Source of the DNA: Crocinitomicaceae bacterium
GTDB taxonomy: Bacteria; Bacteroidota; Bacteroidia; Flavobacteriales_D; Crocinitomicaceae
Assembly: GCA_029249445.1 (NCBI GenBank)
Contig: JAQWHI010000013.1
Span: 62,001-126,000 of the forward strand
DNA: 64,000 nucleotides
Reading direction: 5' to 3'
Below, piece after piece: positions 27,591 through 36,366 of this stretch. How positions within the stretch are numbered: position 1 is the first letter of the stretch; each line of letters opens with the position of its first letter. The position numbers and the translations under genes are program-made. The notes under the pieces are model-generated. The model searched no databases and was not told where the DNA came from. It saw nothing but the letters and a program-made list of their open reading frames with translations.

Positions 27591-28706
27591 TTAACGTTTG
27601 ATTCCTTTGTAAATGGCTTTTTTATCTATGTTGCCCATTCGACTTAAAACAACTGAGCTATAATCTGGTAGTCCAGTAACATAGATTGAATCTTGAACTG
27701 TACCAATTATGGTTACTTCAATGGGTTTAATTTTTGTTCCATTTAGACAGTTTACTTTTCCATTTTTTATGGCAGTCCTGGGAAGTAATGCAGATTTTTT
27801 TGTTTCTTTTTTGTTGGTACAAACATTAACAAACATACCGTTGTAAATTTTTTGTCCATCGAGTTCTTTTACTGAATAATAAACATCAGCGGATTGGGTT
27901 TGTTGATTGATAACATCTGAAATACGGACAATCTTACCGGTGGCTATAGCGACTCCTTCTGAGTTCATGAAGTGCGTTTCAGTTTCTCCCTTGAATGCGT
28001 CAAGGTCCTTCATTTGAATCGGAACCTTTACCTCGTATTCGTCAGTACGTGCAATTTTTGCGATTTGTACTCCCGGATTCACGATTGACCCAGGTTCAGC
28101 ATATATATCGAGTACTGTACCGTTGAAAGGTGCTGTATAAAGGTAGTCTGCCATTCTTACTTCCATACTGATTACATTATAATGTTCCTGAATCACGTTT
28201 CGGTTCATCATGAACATTTTTTCTTTCGTTGACATGTTTGGTAGCGGGGGCATTTCTGAACTCGGGCTTATTGAATTTAAGTAGGCAATCCATTTGTCTT
28301 TTTGATCTGGAAAATCCAATTCAATATCAGGAAGTGAGACGATAATTAAGTTTGAAAGTGATGACTTTCGTGCTGCCAGCGTATAAAATGCATCAAGATT
28401 TTCTAGTTTGTACAAAATTTGACCAGTGGTGAATCGGACTCCAGGCTTCATTGATAAATCTCCTTTCTTGAGCTTGCCTTGAATCTTGAATGCAACCATT
28501 ATTTCGCGATTTGGACTCACTTGACCATAGGAAACCAGTTTCAATGTATGGGCTTTATTCACTATTTTATTGACCGGGACGAATACAATATTGTCTTCTG
28601 TTTTTAGCGTCTTTGGTTGTTCCTTTTGATTGATCTTTAGTTGTATAAAAATTCCAGTCGTGAGAACAATAAATATCACAAACAAGATGATTTGACTTCG
28701 CTTCAT
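27591..28706 (-). CDS. RND efflux periplasmic adaptor subunit (HlyD/AcrA family)
   Basis: A 371-residue membrane-fusion protein with an N-terminal signal anchor (residues 5-22, IILFVIFIVLTTGIFIQ), a lipoyl-like barrel half (YGQVSPNREIMVAFKIQGKL and APFNGTVLDIYAEPGSIVNPG), a helical hairpin between them (about 110-180), and a beta-barrel with VRISDVIN and GMFVNV. It joins the permease to the TolC duct. First gene of the operon; the promoter should be in 28707-28800, where I see no strong consensus. No local TetR- or MarR-type regulator is encoded nearby. Confidence 0.9.
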   Translation of the reverse strand: MKRSQIILFVIFIVLTTGIFIQLKINQKEQPKTLKTEDNIVFVPVNKIVNKAHTLKLVSYGQVSPNREIMVAFKIQGKLKKGDLSMKPGVRFTTGQILYKLENLDAFYTLAARKSSLSNLIIVSLPDIELDFPDQKDKWIAYLNSISPSSEMPPLPNMSTKEKMFMMNRNVIQEHYNVISMEVRMADYLYTAPFNGTVLDIYAEPGSIVNPGVQIAKIARTDEYEVKVPIQMKDLDAFKGETETHFMNSEGVAIATGKIVRISDVINQQTQSADVYYSVKELDGQKIYNGMFVNVCTNKKETKKSALLPRTAIKNGKVNCLNGTKIKPIEVTIIGTVQDSIYVTGLPDYSSVVLSRMGNIDKKAIYKGIKR

Positions 28707-28822
28707 TGTAGTTGTCGATTTGTTAGTGAGTTAAAGTTACAATTCATTAGAGATTTGCTTTACATTATTTAATGAAAATCAGTTTTTTTTGAATTATTGG
28801 CACATGAACAGGTAAACAAGCA

Positions 28823-28853
28823 TGTTAACAACTGTTGAAAAAAATGTTGAAAA
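28823..28853. repeat. Tandem TGTTGAAAA / TGTTAACA elements (degenerate DnaA-box-like)
   Basis: TGTTAACA at 28823-28830 is followed by TGTTGAAAA at 28833-28841 and again at 28845-28853, spaced 10 and 12 bases in the same orientation. The complement TTTTCAACA matches the DnaA box TTATCCACA at seven of nine places. The elements lie in the AT-rich divergent region between the efflux adaptor and the orphan gene at 28928. Confidence 0.55.
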
Positions 28854-28889
28854 CCCAAAAAAGGATGCTTCAATCTCGAATCACAGTTT

Positions 28890-28905
28890 GTTAAATTTGT
28901 TTAAC
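28890..28905 (+). promoter_or_regulatory. Inverted repeat overlapping a -7 box of the orphan gene
   Basis: The perfect inverted repeat GTTAAA-TTTG-TTTAAC spans 28890-28905 and contains TAAATTTG (28892-28899), an exact TAnnTTTG -7 match, 28 bases before the ATG at 28928. The -33 position has no good box. This suggests a promoter covered by an operator. Confidence 0.45.
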
Positions 28906-28927
28906 GCATTAATTTCAATCTCACTAT

Positions 28928-29467
28928 ATGTTTGGAACTATATTAAGAAAAAAAGTCTCTGATGATAAATTAGCTAACGTGTTTATCAATGGTCTTTTTT
29001 CAACGATTGATAATGGGTTTCCAATTATTGCTGATTTTATAAATGAAGATCAGGCTTTCGTTCACTCACCAGGCATACAGCACAATCAAAGTTATGAGTT
29101 TTCCCTTGTCATTGTTGTTGGAAATTTATCTTTTTTAGAAAGTGCTTTTGAATCGGATCAAGCGGATCGTATAGAGCGTATCGTGTTTGAGAAGCTAGCA
29201 AGAATTTATGAGGTGTCGGTTGTAGAGTTTAAATATTTGATAAAAGACTACAAGTCGATGATGTGTCGACTCAATCATCCTTCGAGAAATATGGTCTATG
29301 CCATGTCGAAAGGGATTTTTGACAAATACATGTTGTACAATTTTCAGGATGAGTACTTCAAGCGGATGCAAGCACCAAATCCACTTTTTCTAAAACGTTT
29401 GGATGAAATTGTAGAGAATTTTGTTTGGGATTGGGATGTTTTCTTCAAGAAGTACAAGCTCAATTAA
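28928..29467 (+). CDS. Hypothetical protein (unrecognised family)
   Basis: A 179-residue soluble protein without signal peptide or membrane segment. It has a beta/alpha-looking first half (EFSLVIVVGNLSFLESAF), a middle helix with RIERIVFEKLARIYE, and an aromatic acidic C-terminus with ENFVWDWDVFFKKYKLN. I cannot assign it to a family. Codon use looks like its neighbours, so it appears native. It is a single gene between the efflux operon (divergent) and rsmG (convergent), with its own likely promoter. A real gene is supported by the long open frame and the upstream -7 box. Confidence 0.75.
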   Translation: MFGTILRKKVSDDKLANVFINGLFSTIDNGFPIIADFINEDQAFVHSPGIQHNQSYEFSLVIVVGNLSFLESAFESDQADRIERIVFEKLARIYEVSVVEFKYLIKDYKSMMCRLNHPSRNMVYAMSKGIFDKYMLYNFQDEYFKRMQAPNPLFLKRLDEIVENFVWDWDVFFKKYKLN

Positions 29468-29540
29468 AGCGTTGCACAATTCGAGGGCGCTTGATTTGAT
29501 AGTGAAAAGTCACCGATTGTCTATAATCGAGAGTGTTTGA

Positions 29541-30170
29541 TTAGTTTCTGAGATAAACAACTTTTTTTGTTTCAAAAAAAGCTTCTGAATAAAAGTCTGG
29601 TATCTCAAAGTATTGAATTGCTTTTCTGACGGTCTCCATTTCTTCCTTTAAATTTCCTCCTTTGAGATATAAGATTCCGTTTCTAAATTCATTATTGTTT
29701 GTTTTTAGGAACTTTCCTTTGGTCCATTTTAGGAATTTAGGCATTGCAGTCACCGCGCGACTTACGATAAAGTCAAATTGACCATCGATATTCTCTGCAC
29801 GTTCATGTATTCCTTGAACGTTATTCAAATCTAAAGTTGAGGCTATTTCTTTCACAACTTTAATTTTTTTGCCAATTGAATCAACAAGAAGAAATTCACA
29901 TTCAGGAAAAAGTATGGCCAAAGGGATACCTGGAAATCCTCCGCCAGTTCCAATGTCTAGGATTTTTGTGCCTGGTTTAAATTGAACAACTTTTGCAATA
30001 GCAAGAGAATGTAGAACATGGCGTTCGTAAAAGTTACTTGTATCTTTTCTTGAGATTACATTGATTTGGTCATTCCAATGCCTGTAGAGTGGCTCTAGTT
30101 GCTTAAACTTCTCGATTTGATCATTTGATAGGTCTGAGAAATATTTTGAGATGAGTTGAATATTTCCCAT
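29541..30170 (-). CDS. rsmG: 16S rRNA (guanine527-N7)-methyltransferase RsmG
   Basis: A 209-residue class I SAM methyltransferase that methylates N7 of G527 in the 530 loop of 16S rRNA. Motif I is ILDIGTGGGFPGIPLAILFP (70-89), typical of RsmG/GidB; INVISRKD (36-43) is the N-terminal signature, and SRAVTAMPKFLKW (about 135-147) is the conserved RA(V/F) region. Loss gives low-level streptomycin resistance in other bacteria. It directly follows the sigma-factor gene with no gap, so both lie on one transcript. Confidence 0.95.
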   Translation of the reverse strand: MGNIQLISKYFSDLSNDQIEKFKQLEPLYRHWNDQINVISRKDTSNFYERHVLHSLAIAKVVQFKPGTKILDIGTGGGFPGIPLAILFPECEFLLVDSIGKKIKVVKEIASTLDLNNVQGIHERAENIDGQFDFIVSRAVTAMPKFLKWTKGKFLKTNNNEFRNGILYLKGGNLKEEMETVRKAIQYFEIPDFYSEAFFETKKVVYLRN

Positions 30171-30776
30171 TTAGATTGAATCTTTTGTTTTTTCCATCAT
30201 ATTGGACAGAAAATCACGGGCTCGGAACAACTGAGCTTTTACCGTGCCCAGTGGAAGGTTTAGTTCTTCAGAGATTTCCTCGTAGCTTAATTCTTCAAAG
30301 TACCGTTTCTCCACCAAGATCCGGTAGCGTGGTTTTAGTTTGCTTACAACATCGCGCATATGTTGTACTTTTTGCTTGTGCTCAAGTGACTCTTCTGGAT
30401 CGCGTGTATCGCTTTTTGAATCAATAAATACAGTTTCACCATCATTGGTTTTAATTCCCGAATCCATTGAAGTTACTTTAATACGCTTCTTACGTATGAA
30501 GTCAATACAATTGTTTGAGGCGATTTTAAAAAGCCATGTAGAAAAGGCGAAATTTGGGGAATACTGCTGCAGTCGATTGAATGCTTTTCCAAAAGCTTCG
30601 ATTGTCAGATCATCAGCATCATCGGTGTTTTTTACCATTTTCAGCATCATAAAGTAAATGGACTCTCTATATCGCTCCATTAGCTGGGCATAAGCCAATT
30701 GATCTCCAGCAACCGCTTTGTCAACCAATTCTAGATCTTTTTGTGCTTTATCTGATAAGTGGTCTTTATTTACCAT
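30171..30776 (-). CDS. ECF-type RNA polymerase sigma factor
   Basis: A 201-residue sigma-70-family factor with only regions 2 and 4. Region 2: YRESIYFMMLKMVKNTDDADDLTIEAFGKAF and FSTWLFKIASNNCIDFIRKKR (first segment in two parts, residues about 29-59; second about 80-100). Region 4: LKPRYRILVEKRYFEELSYEEI with the helix-turn-helix EISEELNLPLGTVKAQLFRAR to about residue 189. No anti-sigma gene is adjacent; it lies between a glycosyltransferase (seven-base overlap) and rsmG. The regulon is unknown. Confidence 0.9.
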   Translation of the reverse strand: MVNKDHLSDKAQKDLELVDKAVAGDQLAYAQLMERYRESIYFMMLKMVKNTDDADDLTIEAFGKAFNRLQQYSPNFAFSTWLFKIASNNCIDFIRKKRIKVTSMDSGIKTNDGETVFIDSKSDTRDPEESLEHKQKVQHMRDVVSKLKPRYRILVEKRYFEELSYEEISEELNLPLGTVKAQLFRARDFLSNMMEKTKDSI

Positions 30777-31909
30777 TTTTTGCTGTCTGTTTTATCAACT
30801 GAGTAGAACATTAATGGCGTTAAAAATGAGTATAAAACGTCCAATAATGGCAATAGTACTATAAATTTAGATTCGTGTAATCTTTTGAAAGAGCGTCCTA
30901 TTACAAACCATTTTATCAATGCAATTGAGCTAAAAGTTAAAGCCGTCACCCATTTAAAATTCGAATCGAATATTAAAATAACAAAGGAAGTGGTCATGAT
31001 TAACATTGATAGTGGATATATTCCTAACATTAGTTTTTTAATAACCCCATACCTTTCTGACGTTGTGTAATGTCTTGATTTTTGTTTGAACCATTCTTTC
31101 CATTCTTCAGCGCCTTTTGAATAGCAAAATGAATTTGATTCAATATTAATGCAATAGTTCTTATTTTTCGCAGCATCTTGAATAAAAAGGTCGTCATCAC
31201 CAGATGAAAGTGCATAATGCGATTTGAATCCATCAGCATTTACGAATGCTTTTTTAGTGTACGCCAAATTTCTTCCAATTCCCATGTATGGTAATCCAAT
31301 TTTTGCAAATGAGAAATAATTCATCGCGATCCATGCTGTATCGAAGCGAATGACTTTGTTTAGAAGTCCTTTTTCTTTTGTATACGGGCCATATCCAAGT
31401 ACAATTTGTTTTTTCTTACTGAAGAATTTAGACATGCTACTTATCCACTGATCTGATGCGGGTTTACAATCGGCATCTGTGAAAAGTAAATGGTCATATT
31501 TTGCACCTTTTATGCCGATAGTAAGAGGTAATTTCTTTCCGTATTTCAAGTGCTTACTTTGTTCGACTTTGACAATTTTTAAATGTTTGTATTGCTGGGA
31601 GAATGCATCAAGAATATATTGAGAGTCGTCAATAGATTGGTGATTGATGACGATTACCTCATAATTTGGATAGTCTTGCTCAAGAATTAAAGGCAAATGA
31701 TGGTACAAATTTTGGGACTCATTTCTTGCTGCAATAATTACTGAAACTGGGAGTTTTTCATTATTCGTCTGCTCTTTTTTCAAGCTATGAAACGAAAAGC
31801 GACCAAAAACAAGCAACGTGTACAGTAGGTTTATTCCTGCAAAGGCACAAAATGCAAAGAACAAATAGGTTGCGGCGGCGTCATGAAATTGAGGTATTAT
31901 ATCAAACAT
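30770..31909 (-). CDS. Membrane glycosyltransferase, family 2
   Basis: A 379-residue GT2 protein with an N-terminal membrane helix (about 14-36), a catalytic domain with SVIIAARNES (56-65), the DxD Asp145-Ala-Asp147 (FTDADCKP), SSGDDDLF and the processive-like QKSRHYTTSE, then two or three C-terminal hydrophobic segments. It resembles the other GT2 at 6029 in layout. Probably builds an envelope glycan; no flippase partner is adjacent. It is the first gene of the transcript with the sigma factor and rsmG, and is divergent from tgt. Confidence 0.86.
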   Translation of the reverse strand: MFDIIPQFHDAAATYLFFAFCAFAGINLLYTLLVFGRFSFHSLKKEQTNNEKLPVSVIIAARNESQNLYHHLPLILEQDYPNYEVIVINHQSIDDSQYILDAFSQQYKHLKIVKVEQSKHLKYGKKLPLTIGIKGAKYDHLLFTDADCKPASDQWISSMSKFFSKKKQIVLGYGPYTKEKGLLNKVIRFDTAWIAMNYFSFAKIGLPYMGIGRNLAYTKKAFVNADGFKSHYALSSGDDDLFIQDAAKNKNYCINIESNSFCYSKGAEEWKEWFKQKSRHYTTSERYGVIKKLMLGIYPLSMLIMTTSFVILIFDSNFKWVTALTFSSIALIKWFVIGRSFKRLHESKFIVLLPLLDVLYSFLTPLMFYSVDKTDSKKW

Positions 31910-31985
31910 GCAAAATCACTTTCTACAAATATGCAGGCTTTCTTAAATACATTTATCTTTACGGCTGTTAATTATTAACATATTT

Positions 31986-33116
31986 ATGCACTTTGATTTA
32001 AAATACAAAGACAGTCAATCGAAAGCAAGAGCTGGGGAACTTCACACTGAACATGGAGTAATTGAGACTCCGATTTTCATGCCTGTTGGCACGGCAGGGA
32101 GCGTAAAGGGTGTTCACCAGCATGAACTTAGCGAAGATATAGAGGCGCAGATAATCCTGGGGAATACATATCATTTGTTTCTTCGGCCAGGATTGGATGT
32201 TATTGAACCCGCCGGAGGACTGCACCAATTTATCAATTGGAAAAAGCCCATACTTACAGATAGTGGAGGATATCAGGTATATTCTTTGTCTGGAGCACGA
32301 AAAATTACAGAAGAGGGAGTGCGTTTTCAATCGCATATAGATGGAAGCTATCATTTTTTTACACCGGAACGAGCGATAGATATTCAACGATCAATAGGAG
32401 CAGATATTATAATGGCTTTTGATGAGTGTACGCCATATCCGTGTGATTATAGGTATGCAAAAAATTCGATGCATATGACACATCGCTGGTTGAAACGTTG
32501 CTTTAACCAAATGGACCGAACCGAACCAAGATATGGCCATACTCAGGCATTGTTTCCAATTGTCCAAGGAAGTGTATATGACGATTTGAGAAAGGAATCT
32601 GCAGATACGATTGCTTTTCATGACGCGATTGGAAATGCAATTGGAGGACTTTCTGTTGGAGAGCCAAGTGAAGAACTTTATGCGATGACTGATACGGTTT
32701 GTAGTATTCTTCCTGAAGATAAACCTCGATATTTGATGGGTGTAGGTACACCAGCCAATATTTTGGAATGCATCGCCATGGGGGTTGATATGTTTGATTG
32801 TGTCATGCCGTCTAGAAATGCACGACATGGTATGCTGTTTACTTCTGAGGGAATTATAAATATTAAAAACAAAAAATGGGAAAAAGACTTTTCACCTCTT
32901 GACCCAAATGGAACATCCTATGTAGACACCACCTACAGTAAAGCATATTTGAGACATTTAATTCGCGCGAAAGAAAATTTGGCGATTCAAATTGCGACAA
33001 TACACAATTTATCGTTCTATTTGTGGTTAGTTAAAGAGGCAAGAAAACACATTTTAGCAGGGACGTTTGCTACCTGGAAAAATCAAATGATCCCAAAGTT
33101 GAATAATAGGTTATAA
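31986..33116 (+). CDS. tgt: Queuine tRNA-ribosyltransferase (Tgt) lacking zinc cysteines
   Basis: A 376-residue enzyme exchanging G34 for preQ1 in tRNAs with GUN anticodons. The TIM-barrel active site is intact: Asp92 (TDSGGYQV), Asp146 (AFDECTP), QGS (194-196), GLSVGEP and the nucleophile Asp271 (GVDMFDCVMPSR). The C-terminal zinc site, normally CxCxxC with a distant His, reads GTSYVDTT (309-316) with no cysteine, while the following YSKAYLRHL (317-325) is normal. I recall the same loss in other Bacteroidota Tgt proteins. Stop and the next start overlap (TAATG), so it is in an operon with lptF/G. Confidence 0.94.
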   Translation: MHFDLKYKDSQSKARAGELHTEHGVIETPIFMPVGTAGSVKGVHQHELSEDIEAQIILGNTYHLFLRPGLDVIEPAGGLHQFINWKKPILTDSGGYQVYSLSGARKITEEGVRFQSHIDGSYHFFTPERAIDIQRSIGADIIMAFDECTPYPCDYRYAKNSMHMTHRWLKRCFNQMDRTEPRYGHTQALFPIVQGSVYDDLRKESADTIAFHDAIGNAIGGLSVGEPSEELYAMTDTVCSILPEDKPRYLMGVGTPANILECIAMGVDMFDCVMPSRNARHGMLFTSEGIINIKNKKWEKDFSPLDPNGTSYVDTTYSKAYLRHLIRAKENLAIQIATIHNLSFYLWLVKEARKHILAGTFATWKNQMIPKLNNRL

Positions 33117-34192
33117 TGCTATCAATTCTAGATAAATATATCATCAAGAAGTTTTTAACGACTTTTTTCTTCATTTTTGGAGTTATCATGCTTCTGTCCA
33201 TTGTTTTTGATTTGGCAGAGAAGCTCTCAGATTTCATGACCAATCAAGCGACGGTCCAAGAGGTTGTTTTTCAGTATTACGTGAGTTTCATTCTTTTTTA
33301 TGGGAATATGTTCTCCTCGATGATCATTTTTATTTCTGTGATTTGGTTTACCGCAAAAATGGCGCAGGATACTGAGATTATTCCTATTCTCAACAGCGGA
33401 CGTCCTTTCAAACGCTTTGTGCGCCCGTACATGATTGCTGCGTCAATTTTAATGTTAATATCACTTACGTTGAATCATTTTGTTATTCCGAACACAAACC
33501 AAATGCGTTTGGATTTTGAAGAGAAGTTTTATCGAAATGAAATGTATATTCAAGATTACCATGCAGAGTTTCCGGGTGGGCAGGTTGTTTATTTTGACAA
33601 TTATATGGCAGCAAGCAATCAGGCTCAGGAATTCGTTTTTGAGCAGGAGAGTGAGACCGGAGAGATTCGTTACTTCTTGAAAGCGCAAACGGCAGAGAAT
33701 AAAAAAGGAACAAATGAGTGGATTCTTCGCAATTATTACGAACGTACAGTTGGAGATACAAATGATATTATCTCTGAGGGAGCAAGAAAAGACACATCGT
33801 TTCAATTTACAATGGATGAAATGGCAACTCGAGAAAATATTGCGGAAACAATGCCTTATTTTGAGTTAAAGCAGTTTATCGAACGTGAGAAAAAGAAAGG
33901 ATCGTCGATGGTACCGTTGTATGAAATTGAACTTTATCAGCGCACTTCTTATCCTTTTGCGACATATGTTTTAACAATCATAGGTATTGCCGTTGCAAGT
34001 AGGAAAAAAAGGGGAGGGGTTGGAGTAAATATCGCGATTGGATTGGGGATTATTTTTATCTACATTTTTGCAATGAAAGTGACGACGGTAGCTGCAATGA
34101 ATTTAGGATTCGCAACTTCAGTTGCCGTTTGGATTCCAAATATTCTTTTTGGTTGCTTCGCTTTTTGGCTTTACAAGAGGGTACAGCGATAA
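33116..34192 (+). CDS. LptF/LptG-family LPS export permease
   Basis: A 358-residue inner-membrane protein of the YjgP/YjgQ family: LDKYIIKKFLTTFFFIFG at the N-terminus, with three membrane segments (about 13-33, 55-80, 100-125), a periplasmic beta-jellyroll region (about 130-265; VVYFDNYMAAS and others), and three C-terminal segments (from about 285; YVLTIIGIAVASRKKRGG). With LptB and LptC it extracts LPS from the inner membrane and pushes it along the Lpt bridge. Tandem tgt-lptF/G is a common order in Bacteroidota. Whether it is the F or the G paralogue cannot be decided. Confidence 0.88.
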   Translation: MLSILDKYIIKKFLTTFFFIFGVIMLLSIVFDLAEKLSDFMTNQATVQEVVFQYYVSFILFYGNMFSSMIIFISVIWFTAKMAQDTEIIPILNSGRPFKRFVRPYMIAASILMLISLTLNHFVIPNTNQMRLDFEEKFYRNEMYIQDYHAEFPGGQVVYFDNYMAASNQAQEFVFEQESETGEIRYFLKAQTAENKKGTNEWILRNYYERTVGDTNDIISEGARKDTSFQFTMDEMATRENIAETMPYFELKQFIEREKKKGSSMVPLYEIELYQRTSYPFATYVLTIIGIAVASRKKRGGVGVNIAIGLGIIFIYIFAMKVTTVAAMNLGFATSVAVWIPNILFGCFAFWLYKRVQR

Positions 34193-34202
34193 TTTATTTC
34201 TG

Positions 34203-36317
34203 CTAGCTGATCCAGGTAAGTTTGTCCAATTGAACTTTCATACGTGCAAAACCAAATGCAATCACAACTGTATTTCCAGAAATTTCCTCAACGGTTCCCG
34301 ATTGCTTTGTCGAAATTACTTTAACTTTCGATCCGACTGTTATTTTGTGACGATTGAATTGATTCTCTGACTTCCTTTTGGTCTTCTTTTTTTGTTCTGC
34401 AGTAGACTTTACTTTATCTACTTTTTTGGCGCCTTCTATTTTGGTTTTTTCGACGGCAATATATTTTTTGATTTCCGCCAAAAGGGGATCATTGATTGTT
34501 TTCTTTCGTGATACAGTATTGAAGCGATCGATGAATACTTTCATTTTTTTTCCTGCCTGAAGAAGCTTATCGGTTGAGATTTGTTTTTCACGGAGATCAA
34601 TCATTTTGATATCATAGGATTTTTTCTTGCTGTTGTATTCTAAAAGTGCATTTTGTGCAATTTCCTGAGCCTCAATGTGTTCTTTGTTCAGTCGAGCTAA
34701 GTATGTTTTTTCTTTTTGAAGATCGCTGAGTAATTGGTCCATTTTGACCTTTTTATTGTCGAGTTTGGTCTTTGCATCATCAATTAGTTCTGCTGGGATA
34801 CCATTGATGGCTGCAACTTCAAAGGTAAATGAGCTTCCAGGCTGCCCAATGTCGAGCTTGTAGAGAGGTTCTAATGTCTCTGTATTAAAAAGCATACATC
34901 CATTTTGTGCGTTTCTTAGCTTATCGGCTTTAAGTTTGATATTTGAGTAGTGTGTAGTTATTACTCCAAAACTTTTTTTTGAATAGATGGTTTCAAATAT
35001 TGACTCGGCCAATGCTCCTCCAAGGTCAGGGTCTGAACCGGTTCCAAATTCATCAATTAGAAACAAGGTGTTTTTGTTTGCTATATCGAGGAAATTCTTC
35101 ATTCGCTTGAGGCGATAAGAATACGTGCTTAACTCGTTCGCGATTGATTGGTTATCACCAATATCACTCATTATGTTTTGAAAAAAGCACATTGTACTAT
35201 TTTCATGGACAGGGACAAGTAGCCCGGATTGAAGCATAATTTGAATTAGCCCAACTGATTTTAATGTGATACTTTTCCCTCCTGCATTGGGACCTGAAAT
35301 TACCAGCATTCTTGAAAATTTATCCAGTTGTATTTGTTGTGGTCTTGTTTTTTTCTTCTGCTCTTTATTATTTTTCCATAGAATAGGATGGAACGCATCA
35401 ATGAGTTCAATTTTTAACTCGCCCTCACTGATTTTGGGTTTTGAACAATTTATTTGGGTTGCCAATCGTGTTTTCGCATTAACAAAGTCGAATTCAGTGA
35501 GAACATCTTGATATTCAGTGATTAGCGGTAAATGGTCATTCAACTCTACACGTAATACCTGCAATATTTTAAAAATTTCCTTACGCTCATCATCGAGAAG
35601 CATCTCCAGTTCGTTGTTCAGAGGTACATTAATCTGGGGCTCGATATATGTAAATGCTCCTGTTTTACTTGAACCTACGACTGTGCCGGTGATTTTTCGC
35701 TTGTGTGATGATAAGATAGTGAGTACACGTCGGTCACTAATAAAAGTTTCTTTTGTATCTCCTAAAATATTGTTCTTTGAAAGACGTCTTAATTCTTTAT
35801 CAAAGTTTTTATTGATTTGACGTCTTACAGAAGCGATGTTTTTTCGAATTTCATTAAGTGTATTTGATGCATCATCCCGAACTTTTCCTGTTTTATCGAA
35901 CACTTTTTCAATTGGCTCAATAATTAATTGAGTATGATATACTTTCCCTAGTGAGCTGTTCAAAAGTGGATATTCAGTTTCCCTTTTATCGAAAAAGTAA
36001 ATCAGTCTATTTACAAGCTCAGAGGCCAGGTGAATCCGCATGAAACCGTCCAATGCTATTGACGCATTTTTGATCGGTAGCAATCGAATTTCGTCCGTGA
36101 GTTCTTCGAAGTCGAGTTGAGGAAATGTTTCTCCCTCCGTTCTGATTTTTAAGAATTCATTCGTTTTGTCGAGCTGATAAACAATTTCATTGAAGTTTGT
36201 GATGGGTTGAAGTTCTGTAAGTCGCTCAAATGCAGTTGGTGCTTTCGCATAAGAGGCACACCACTCGCGAATTGTGTTAAATTCTAGATCAGATAAAGTC
36301 TGCGCGTCAACTGCCAT
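34203..36317 (-). CDS. MutS2-like ATPase without Smr domain
   Basis: A 704-residue MutS-family protein. The N-terminal core and clamp helices (1-330) lack the mismatch-recognition domain I, as in MutS2. The ATPase has Walker A GPNAGGKS (342-349), then Walker B LFLIDEFGTGSDP and ITTHYSN. The coiled-coil insertion typical of MutS2 follows, then a KOW-like end (VGSKVKVIST, TVEEISGNTVVIAF). The protein stops there: the C-terminal Smr endonuclease domain of classic MutS2 (about 780 residues) is absent. Likely roles are anti-recombination at branched DNA or rescue of collided ribosomes, both known for MutS2. Confidence 0.88.
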   Translation of the reverse strand: MAVDAQTLSDLEFNTIREWCASYAKAPTAFERLTELQPITNFNEIVYQLDKTNEFLKIRTEGETFPQLDFEELTDEIRLLPIKNASIALDGFMRIHLASELVNRLIYFFDKRETEYPLLNSSLGKVYHTQLIIEPIEKVFDKTGKVRDDASNTLNEIRKNIASVRRQINKNFDKELRRLSKNNILGDTKETFISDRRVLTILSSHKRKITGTVVGSSKTGAFTYIEPQINVPLNNELEMLLDDERKEIFKILQVLRVELNDHLPLITEYQDVLTEFDFVNAKTRLATQINCSKPKISEGELKIELIDAFHPILWKNNKEQKKKTRPQQIQLDKFSRMLVISGPNAGGKSITLKSVGLIQIMLQSGLLVPVHENSTMCFFQNIMSDIGDNQSIANELSTYSYRLKRMKNFLDIANKNTLFLIDEFGTGSDPDLGGALAESIFETIYSKKSFGVITTHYSNIKLKADKLRNAQNGCMLFNTETLEPLYKLDIGQPGSSFTFEVAAINGIPAELIDDAKTKLDNKKVKMDQLLSDLQKEKTYLARLNKEHIEAQEIAQNALLEYNSKKKSYDIKMIDLREKQISTDKLLQAGKKMKVFIDRFNTVSRKKTINDPLLAEIKKYIAVEKTKIEGAKKVDKVKSTAEQKKKTKRKSENQFNRHKITVGSKVKVISTKQSGTVEEISGNTVVIAFGFARMKVQLDKLTWIS

Positions 36318-36366
36318 TCGGCGAATATACGAACAGTGTTTGTGAATTTATACTTCTTAATAATAT

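Noticed and set aside
26421-27647. Several plus-strand open frames inside the RND permease
   Set aside because: All are opposite to the conserved permease frame, with implausible Ile/Ser-rich translations.
29480-29540. Possible terminator hairpin between the orphan gene and rsmG
   Set aside because: Only a five-base imperfect stem (CGATT/AATCG) without T-run; too weak to call.
32391-32828. 145-codon minus-strand open frame inside tgt
   Set aside because: Antisense to a complete tgt; composition is that of a shadow frame.
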